Of a DNA stretch of 64,000 nt, positions 55,941 through 64,000 are shown one piece after another. The position numbers and the translations under genes are program-made. The stretch's first letter is position 1. Each line of letters begins with the position of its first letter. The notes under the pieces are model-generated. The model was not told where the DNA came from and did not search any database. It saw only the letters and a list, made by a program, of their open reading frames with translations. This DNA comes from Anisodus tanguticus (Eukaryota > Streptophyta > Magnoliopsida > Solanales > Solanaceae): positions 33,378,383 to 33,442,382 of the forward strand of contig CM067546.1 of the NCBI GenBank assembly GCA_034509755.1, given 5' to 3'.

Positions 55941-57060
55941 CTAAATTTCTTTTCTCACTACTTCCTTCATAGTTGGGTTCAACCTTCTTTGAGCTTCAAT
56001 TGAAGGCTTGCTCTCATCTTCTAAACGAATTTTATGCATTACCGTAGAAGGGCTTATCCCTCTTATATCTGGCAATGTCCACCCAATAGCAAGCTTGTGA
56101 GCCCTTAAGACTCTCAATAATTTTTCCACTTCCACATTAGACAGAGAAGAAGATACAATCACCAGTAAAGTTTCATTCTCACCCAGATACATGTAGTGAA
56201 GATGTTCTAGCAGAGTCTTCAATTCTAACATTGGAGGTTTCTGTATGGAAGGCGATGATCTTTCTTGAAATTTCCCCAACTCCTCATATTTCTTTCTATA
56301 AAATGGCTCATAAGAATTCACCCACTTGACATAATCCACAAACTCGACATCATCACTGTCATTTTCCTCACCTTGTGTCAGTGCCGCCTCAAGAGCGTCA
56401 GTAGTCATGTTCTTTTCAGAAATAACTCCCTCAATCACATCAATTGAGAAACAATTCACTTGCTCTGGGATATGATATCGACTTGAATACATTGAAGACC
56501 ACCTCTTCGCCCTGCACTCGGAGTTTCAACTCACCCTTCTGAACATCTATAAGTGCTTGCCCTATGGCTAAAATTGGTCTCCTTCTTATAGGCACATCAA
56601 CATCCTCCTCCATGTCAAGGGCAATAAAATCAGCAGGAAAATGAATTTGTCCACTTCAACTAACACATCTTCAATAATAGCTCGTGGATATTTGATCGAG
56701 AGATCTACTAACTACAAGGTAACTGTTGTAGGCCTAGCTTCACCCAAACCAAGTCTACGAAACATAAATAAGGGCATCAGGTTGATACTTGCCCCCAAAT
56801 CACATAGCGCATGCCGGCATTCAAAATTTCCGATAGTGTAAGGAATAGTGAAGCTCCCTGGATCTCTCAACTTCTAGGGAAGCTTCTTTTGCAAAATGGC
56901 ACTACACTCTTCAGTTAACGCCACAGTCTCATAATCTCCTATTTTTCTCTTTTAGAGAGAATTTCTTTCATGAATTTGACATAACTGGGCATTTGCTCTA
57001 AGGCTTCTGCAAAGGGAATATTTATGTGCAGCTTCTTGAATATTTCCAAAAACTTGGAAA
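55941..57060 (-). pseudogene. Athila protease and protease-RT linker, broken
   Basis: The protease catalytic loop CDLGASINLMPL is readable on the minus strand at about 56770-56806. D-L-G in place of D-T/S-G is usual for Athila. Other segments lie in different frames. The linker (55941-56492) is one open frame with VEFVDYVKWVNSYEPFYRKK, PPMLELKTLLEHLHYMYLGE and the RT-entry motif IRGISPSTVMHKIRLEDESK. Confidence 0.82.
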
Positions 57061-57061
57061 A

Positions 57062-58559
57062 TTATTTGTCCAAAGAATTTTTTCTAAGCCTTTGCGGGTA
57101 TGGAATTCTGATTTGAGGCTCATTACTCACTGTTGGTGGTGCCTTTTCCACCGTGGGGTGGTCTTCAGTAACCCTCTCCTTCTCTAAATTAGATGTCTCA
57201 CTCAATTTATTTGTCTTCTCCGCAGATGGTAGAGGTGCAACTGGTTCAACTTGCTTACCGTTTCTCAAATTTATAGCCTGACATTGCACTTTTGGATTTA
57301 CAACAATATTGTTAGGGAGATTCCCCTACGATCTGTTGTTTAACATATTTGTTAGATGACCCACTTGTGTTTCCAGGTTTTGGATAAAAGATCTCATTTC
57401 AGTCATGAACTAAGTCTGGGAATTGGTGAGAGTCAACAAGGTTACTTGCAATTCATTGGGTTCAGCTGATTGAACTTGTGGTTTGGGCTGCTGAAACGAC
57501 GAAGCTTGACTCATGGGCTGTTGTTGATTGTTTTGTTGATATTGCCCTTGGAATTATGGTTACTGGTTCTGGTTGTTTCTCCATGAAAAATTAGGGTGAT
57601 TCCTCCACCCAGGATTGTAAGTGTTGGAGAATGGATTGTTGTCGGGCCTCTGAAAATTCCCAACTGCCTGAACCTGAGCTTAGTCCATAGGTACATTGTT
57701 GGGATCTCTGTTGTGCAATGATCAAAAGTAGTGGTCCTCCACAAATCTCGCATCCTGCCTGTGTCTGAGCAATATTGGCTATCATAGTATTCTGCTATAA
57801 TTTCTTTGTCAATAGAAAAACTTGAGCAGTTAACGCGGTGATGTCATCTAACTCATGAACTCCAGCCATTTTTCTGCTATTGGTCGGTCTTTCATCGGAC
57901 CATTGATGGTTATTTGTTGCCATATCTTCTAACAACTCATATGCCTCATTAGCACTCTTGCTCATGAATGTCCGTCCAGTAGCAGAATTAATTATGGTAC
58001 AGGTCATACCACACAACCCATTGTAAAAATTATGGACTAACATCCACTGCTCAAGCCCATGATGAGGACATTTCCTTTGCAACTCTTTGAATCTTTCCCA
58101 AGCATCATATAGAGATTTTCTTTCCAGCTGATAGAAGTTGTTTAGTTCTCCCCTTAGCTTAGCAGCCTTTGATGAAGGGAAGAATTTTGTAAGAAACTTC
58201 TGAGCCAGGTTTTGCCACGTAGTGATGAAGTTAGCTTGCAGAGAGTTCAACCAGCTTTTGGCTCGGTCCCTTAGTGAGAATGGGAAGAGCCTCAATCTAA
58301 TGGCGTCATCAGTCACACCATTGTATTTGAATGTTGAACATAACTCCAAGAAATTGGCCAAGTGCATATGTGGATCTTCAGAGGGCAAACCCCCAAACTG
58401 AACTGTGTTCTGGACCATCTGCAGGATTGCTGGCTTAATCTCGAAATTATTTACCTCCACATCTGGTGGTCTTATACAAGTCTGCACTCCTGTTACGGTT
58501 GGAAGTATATAATCCCGTAAGCTTCTCACAGCGGGATTCTGAGCTTGCTCCTGCACCAT
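57062..58559 (-). pseudogene. Athila Gag, N-terminal two-thirds open
   Basis: A 254-codon frame (57795-58559) holds the retrotransposon Gag domain: NNFEIKPAILQMVQNTVQFG, LCSTFKYNGVTDDAIRLRLF, PFSLRDRAKSWLNSLQANFI and the WERFKELQRKCPHHGLEQWM block. Downstream, a shifted frame reads GCEICGGP, a broken zinc knuckle (about 57720-57755). The frame at 57062-57289 (LRNGKQVEPVAP) is the Gag-protease hinge. A first ATG before residue 1 is not visible, so the true N-terminus may lie upstream of 58559. Confidence 0.88.
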
Positions 58560-58857
58560 CTATAACACCCCTCTATTCAACCCATCATTATTTTGTCGGT
58601 TTGCCATATCCTCGGTTGAAATACCAGCTCTCTTATTTCTTCAATTCTGATTGCACGCTTTCTCAATCTCATGATTTAGAGGAACAAGGATGTCTGCTCA
58701 TCTTCTACTTCGCATATACCAAAGCTACCTGAAAATGATCACAAACACTGCACGTAGATCAAAAATAAAATAAAATAAATTAATAATAATAAAATGTGTT
58801 CTAGGAACAACCAAATTAGAAATAAGATTAATTATTATGATATTGATAATACTTCAG
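58560..58857 (-). other. Athila 5' leader
   Basis: Untranslated stretch between the primer site and the Gag frame on the minus strand. No other feature. Confidence 0.6.
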
Positions 58858-58875
58858 TCCCCGGCAACGGCGCCA
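58858..58875 (-). other. primer-binding site, tRNA-Asp type
   Basis: The minus strand reads TGGCGCCGTTGCCGGGGA, the primer site typical of Athila elements, nine bases inside the 5' LTR end. Confidence 0.95.
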
Positions 58876-58884
58876 AAAATTTAT

Positions 58885-59945
58885 TGCGTTATTTCTAGAT
58901 GCTACGCAAGTGTACGTATCACAATTTATAATAAATTTCGGTAAAACCAAGTATCGTCCACAGAGACTGATTTATCAAGTACCAATTAACTAATCTTTAG
59001 TTTCTATTTGGCTAACGAATATATAGTGATGATTTTTAACTAAAGAATTAACAAACTAACATGAATTTCTAGAATAAAATAGCAGTGAAAACACACGAGG
59101 TTTAATTCAGTAATGAAGGAATTAGGGTTTTCAATCTCTCAACTTTACACTCTATCATTCATTAATACAAGACTAACGATTCTTCTTCTTATTAAGATAG
59201 CAGGTTAACTGAGATGTTCTATATTCCGGTTAGCACATATAAAAACTCAACCTAAGTGAGAATTTTCTATATTTCTATGATATGTTAGACCACATAGGAG
59301 GATTAAGATCAATAACCTAAACGCTACACATGCAGGCGTGATACTCTCATTCAAGATTAAACCTACGTCTAATCAATTATAGCATATTCAAATCTCCCTT
59401 TCCAGATCTCGATTTGAAATCATATAGATAATGAAAACTAAAGGCTAATTAATTCTCATTCAATAAACGCAAGTTGAATAGATTTTAATAGATGAAGAAG
59501 AACATTAACATTGCATTAAATCATAATAGAGTTTCAAGTGATTCGACGGAAAATCATAATAAAAGTAATTAGCTCCTAGACATGCTAAGAAAACTAATTA
59601 ACTTAATATCCAACATGAACTGAATTAAAGTAAAGAAAAAGAAAAGAACTCGAACAATAGATGTCTCTAATGGCTCCTTGTTCTCTTGTTTCTTGCCTCC
59701 AAAGTGGGGCACCGCGGCGCTAATGTTGGGCGTCGCGGCCATTTGGCGCCGCGACTCCATGCTGTGTTGCGCCGCGACTCTTTAGTGTTCTTCGTCTGGA
59801 ATTTGTTTAGACTGCTTTCCAAGCTTCCCAGGGCTTCTTTGACTTGTTTCTTGTGACCAACCATGCATTTTTGTCCTTAATAGCCTCCTATTTCCTTTGG
59901 ATTCACCTTATTCATTTCTGAATCGCTTAAAACCTGAAAACACAA
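58885..59945 (-). repeat. 5' LTR of Athila element, truncated (1061 bp)
   Basis: Matches 48497-49735 closely but lacks a block of about 180 bp (present at about 49320-49495) and the outermost 92 bp. Homology stops after CCTGAAAACACAA at 59945, where Tat/Ogre-like sequence begins. Confidence 0.92.
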
Positions 59946-62900
59946 TTTTAAATATTTTTGACTCCTCAAAACAATTTTAATATATATATATATATATAAG
60001 GTTTAATATCGGCGTCTATTCTCAATATCATTATTTATTATTATTCGTATTTCTACAATCATTTGCCTTTTTAAAATCACAATTCCAACCCAAAACAATT
60101 TCTATCCAAAACAAAACCAACCAAATAAATGGGGGCCAACCGATCACCCCTACACGCGGCCCAATTCGGTCGGCCCAGCAACCCTTTCTCTTTTATTTCC
60201 TATACCAAACCCATTACCTACCCTCCTAAAACAAAAAGACAAAAACCCTAGCCTCATATTTCTCTTTCAACCCCACGCCCTGCCACCGCCGCTGCCCCTA
60301 CCTCCACCTACGTTGACCTACACCCCTACCCCCATGTAGCTATGTTTTGGTGATTTTCTTCCAATCTTCCCTTCTTTGATGTTTGTTCTTGTTGTTATTA
60401 TTTCTTCGTGTTTGGCGTTGATGTTGTAGCCATATTGGAGAACACTTTGTTAAAAAAATTGTTCGGGTCGGGTCAGAATCCGGACCGGGTCTGTTTCCGG
60501 GTCGAGCAGAATTTGAGTTCAAAATCCGAAAATTAGTAAACTCCTATCAATTCCTTTGTGTTTCTTTATATGTTTATGTGCTTGATTACTACCTGTTATT
60601 ATGTTTTGAACCGGCTTAGTTATGTTTCAAGTGGATTAACATGTTTAGGATCAGTCTTGAGATTTTCTTTCAAATTTTGAGATGATGCTTTGTTGCTACT
60701 TACTTATTGTTACCTTCTGCTACCTTGCCGCCATTGTTGCTATTGTTCCTTACTCTGTTGCTGATGAATGTTGTTGCACTCTGAGGCTGCCGCTGCCCTA
60801 CTATTTATCTTGCCACTTTGTCGCGCATATTGCCCTTGTTAAGCTCCCATATTATGTTGAAAGGTCTGCTGGGCTTTAGTGCAAATACTTTCTGCATTTT
60901 AAGTTTGGAATAAGTTACATTGTTGAGGCAATTGGTTGCTCTAAGTTGGTTATTTGCGAAATGATTTGCTGCTGCACTTTCGCTGAATGGTTGCTATATC
61001 TTTGAGACTGAAAATGACATTTTTTTGAGAAATTTTGTTCCCATCTGGTTTCAAATTGCTGCATCTTTTTGCAAATGGTAGCTGCATTGTGAGACAAGCA
61101 AAGGGCTGCATTCTAAGCCTAGTTGTACTTTAAAGCAAGTAAATGTAGCATTCTGAGCCGAATTGCGGTAGCATTTCAAGGCAAGCAGATGCTACATTTT
61201 GAGCTTGATTAATGCTACACTTTGAGTTATGTTTCTACCACACATTGAGTAAATTTGCTGCTGCATTTTTATGATTTTGCTGCCGTGTTTTGGCCCGACT
61301 GCTGCTGCATTTTAAGGGTTGTTCTACTGCATATTAAGGGTTGTTTCTGCTGCATTTTTAGGGTTGTATTTACTGCATTTTAAGTGATGTTTTGCTGCAT
61401 TTAAGGGTTGTTTTTACTGCATTTTAAGTGCTGTTTTATTGCATTTTAAGGGCTATTTTTACTGCATTTTAAGGGCCACCGCTGCTGCATCTTAAGGGTT
61501 GTTTTGCTGCATTTTAGGGGGTTGTTTTACTGCATTTTAAAGACTGTTTTTACTGCATTTTGGGCACATTTGATGTTTATCACTGCTTTATTTTTTAGCA
61601 CAGTTGTTGCTCGTTTCTTGGCTAAAAACTGCTGCTTTAAGACTTTCTGACAGCTGCAATATTTTTGAAATTCACCGATTTGAACATGATACTACACTTG
61701 GGCCGATGAGAATAAATTAATTTGAGGCCATGCCCCTTCCGGAAAGGTTGTCCCTCGGTTTGCTTTCCTTCGGAAAATGGACAAGGATGAAACTTAAATC
61801 TTTTTATTTCACCCGAGAGACCAACATGTTCGGTAGGCAAGGCGACGAAAATGACCAACGAGTCATATGTTCGCAACCACGACGTGATTGGAATGATCTT
61901 TTCAAAATTTCAGTCTGAGCCCTCCGTAATCAAAACATTTACTGTTTTGAGTACAGATCCGAAGTTATTTATATTCAATTGTTTTTAACCGTTTGTTCTT
62001 GATAGCTTGCAAGGAACGCTTGCGAAAGTTAAAGAAGGCAAGATACCCCTCGGAGATGATTTATTTTTATTTTTATTTTCTTTAATTCAGTTTTATTTTA
62101 TTCTATATTGTAATATTATTTATTGTACTTGTGTAATTATTGAAAGTTTTAGAATAGGTAGACTTAGAATTAATAAATTAGAAAGATCAGTTTAACACTG
62201 GAAATCCATCGCTAGTTTATATACTTTAGGCTCGTGTAGTTCTAAAATTGGAAATCCACCGCTAGATTATTTATTTTAGGCTCGTCATGCATATTCAAAA
62301 CTTTCAAAACAAATTTGTCATATTCTGTTTTGCATTTTAATCATACTAATAAATAATTTACTTTCCTCATTTACTATAAAAATACAAAAAATATTTATTT
62401 TATACAAATGCATACCTTTTTTCTTTCTTTCTTTTTTGAAAAATCTACTTTGCAAGTATTTTATCAACTTTCATACAAATGCATCTAAAAGGTCAATTTT
62501 ACATGTATTTTGATAAACAATGTCATGCATACTTTTCGCATCCTATTTTCCCAAAATCACAATCACTTTTGCAAAACTCCTCAAAAAGAAAAAATTATTA
62601 TTTTTATCAAAAATTCATCTTTCATTAACTATTTGCAATAGTATTTTAATTTTATACTTGTAAAAACATGTATTTTTTAACATAATAATTAACCTAAGTT
62701 TGACCGGATAATCGCAAGTTATCGGATCTTAAAGAATGTCTAACCTCTTTCCTTTAGGATAATAAAGAATCCTTACCTAGAATTTTATTAATTTCGCAGA
62801 CCATAATCGGAGTTCATTTTGCATCATTTTAATTAATATTTAGTTGTCCTTATTCACCGTAGAATAATTAGGTGGCGACTCCTCAACAACATTTATCAAT

Positions 62901-62956
62901 CCATAGGGAATCGACCCATTATGTCGCGAATCGCGGTAAAAAAACGAATGCGACAG
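59946..62956 (+). mobile_element. Tat/Ogre-like LTR fragment
   Basis: Features of large gypsy LTRs of this class: a GGCCCAATTCGGTCGGCCCAG block (about 60158), AAACCCTAGCC leader-like text (about 60243), long tandem-like TGCATTTTAAGGG repeats, GAATAATTAGGTGGCGACTC (62862) and a terminal GTCGCGAATCGCGG...ATGCGACA ending at 62956. The left end is cut by the junction with the Athila LTR. It may be a solo LTR. GTATA follows the right end. The orientation is read from the terminal motif. Confidence 0.6.
61090..61575. repeat. degenerate tandem repeat in LTR (TGCATTTTAAGGG)
   Basis: About a dozen units of 22-28 bp built on CTGCATTTTAAGGGTTGTTT between 61255 and 61560, preceded by weaker GCTACATTTTGAG variants from about 61180. 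Confidence 0.85.
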
Positions 62957-64000
62957 TATACACCACCACCCTGCCTTCGCCGACCTCAATTAAACTAACC
63001 CCGACGTTTCCAAATTTTTGTACGTCACGAACAATACCTCTCTTTTGTATTGCCAAGTGGGCCAAGCTGCCCATTAATCTTCTACTGAGTGCATCAGCCA
63101 CCACGTTAGCTTTTTCAGGATGGTAAAGAATACTAAGGTCATAATCCTTAAGCAACTTTAGCCATCTTCTTTGTCGGAGATTCAAATCCTTTTGGGTAGC
63201 TATATACTGTAAACTCTTGTGATCTGTAAATATTTCTACAAACATCCGTCCAAATAGTGTCTCCATATTCGTAAGGCGAGCACTACCGCTTCCAATTTCA
63301 AGTCATGAGTTGGATAATTCTTCTCATGTATCTTCAATTGTCGAGATGCATACTCAATAACTTTTTCAAACTGCATCAAGACACATCCTAACCCAATCTT
63401 AGAGGTATCGCAATAGACCGTGAATCCTTTCTGTCCCGATGGTAAGTTTAGGATTGACGCAGTAGTCAATAACTCCTTCAGTTTCTGAAAACTTGACCGC
63501 ACACCTCTGACCACTGGTACTTAACCGATTTCTGAGTCAATCGGGTCAAGAGAGCAGCAAGACTAGAGAAACCTTCTACAAATATTCTATAATACCCAGT
63601 CAAACCCAAGAAACTCTTAATTTCTATCGGAGTGGTAGGCTTTGGCTAGCTCTTCACTGCTTCTATCTTTTGTTGGTCTACCATAACTCCATCCCTTGAC
63701 ACAACATGGCCCAAGAAAGCCACATTTTCCAACCAAAATTCACACTTTGAAAATTTAGCATAAAGTTGGTCATGTCTTTAGATTTGAAGCACTACCCTTA
63801 GATGGTCCTCATGTTCTTCAGCACTCTTCTATAAATTAGAATATCATCGATGAATACAATCACGAATAAATCTGAGAATGTTTTGAAGATTATGTTCATG
63901 AGATCCATAAAAGTTGTTGGGGCATTAGTTAACTCGAAAGATATGACCAAGAACTCATAATGGTGATATCCCGAACGGAGATCAATCTTGAAAAAATAGC
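62957..64000 (-). pseudogene. gypsy (Tekay-like) RT and RNase H, broken, runs off window
   Basis: From the right edge on the minus strand: YFFKIDLRSGYH, then HYEFLV...LTNAPTTFMDLMN, then VIVFIDDILIYRR with the catalytic F-I-D-D (about 63840-63865). Later frames hold FTVYCDTSKIGLGCVLMQ and YPTHDLKLEAVVLALRIWRH (63236-63514), and FTDHKSLQYIATQKDLNLRQ with ANVVADALSRR (62957-63266), which are RNase H. The block normally between GYHQ and YGHYEF in RT is missing, an in-frame loss of about 20 residues. It is probably the same element as 45687-48496, split by the Athila and LTR insertions. Confidence 0.87.

Larger units (their letters stand above)
48497..59945 (-). mobile_element. Athila-type Ty3/gypsy element (11.4 kb)
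   Basis: Two LTRs, an Asp-type primer site TGGCGCCGTTGCCGGGGA, and Gag, protease, RT, RNase H, integrase and an extra downstream ORF, all in order on the minus strand. The extra ORF between pol and the 3' LTR is where Athila elements carry their additional (env-position) gene. The left flank is chromovirus integrase. The right LTR is truncated by about 92 bp at 59945, so no target duplication can be paired (left flank TATGT). Confidence 0.93.

Noticed and set aside
1..64000. CRISPR array, bacterial-type operon, phage or toxin system
   Set aside because: No regularly spaced direct repeats with unique spacers and no prokaryotic-type gene order; the content is plant transposable elements.
1..64000. 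Endogenous pararetrovirus or organelle DNA insertion
   Set aside because: No movement-protein, coat or pararetroviral RT motif and no chloroplast or mitochondrial gene text was recognised; all RTs found are copia or gypsy type.

Overview
This is a plant nuclear window made almost entirely of transposable elements. Plant-type Ty1/copia and Ty3/gypsy elements, hAT DNA transposons, tRNA-derived SINEs, a Stowaway-like MITE and a retroposed U6 copy, all in an AT-rich eudicot-like background, point to a eudicot. The LTR families resemble those of Solanaceae, but that is recognition from memory and was not searched. I find no complete host gene, no rRNA or functional tRNA gene and no CRISPR array. 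The only long uninterrupted coding frame, 311 aa at 51522-52457 (-), belongs to an Athila-type retrotransposon.

Left part (1-13200): LTR-like fragments; a decayed gypsy element ending in a 1976-bp 3' LTR (5669-7644); a U6 snRNA pseudogene (about 8733-8822); an 865-bp non-autonomous hAT with a perfect 8-bp target-site duplication (9601-10465); a TA microsatellite; a locally duplicated segment whose second copy is split by a solo copia LTR (12499-12789).

Nest I (13204-22101): a minus-strand copia element with LTRs, Met-type primer-binding site and 5-bp duplication CTAAC. A hAT (14149-18337, duplication ATCGCAAG) sits in its RT-RNase H linker, and a second, Tip100-like hAT (14934-18248, duplication ATTATGGT, broken transposase gene) sits inside the first. 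Each level closes with its own exact duplication.

Middle (22102-40320): a truncated hAT copy, a CACTA-like terminus, two minus-strand SINEs (one with an 18-bp duplication), a LINE/RNase H scrap, then a scrambled cluster of Ale-like copia elements (27083-36705). The cluster contains two sets of inverted copies that could fold into hairpins. Coding-like scraps of unknown origin lie at 37068-37870, and a Stowaway-like MITE at 39597-39800.

Nest II (40321-64000): a plus-strand copia element (5' LTR, PBS, gag, protease) is interrupted by a 3.5-kb hAT (42042-45556) and truncated at 45686 by a minus-strand Tekay/Del-like chromovirus. Into that chromovirus went an Athila element (48497-59945). A Tat/Ogre-like LTR fragment (59946-62956) follows, then Tekay-like RNase H and RT to the window end. 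The Athila/Tat junction lacks the start of the Athila 5' LTR, a matching duplication and most of the Tekay integrase, which one deletion would explain.

Almost every coding region carries stops or frameshifts, so the retroelements look non-autonomous today. The order of events is readable: copia and Tekay first, then hAT and Athila insertions, then deletions and point decay.
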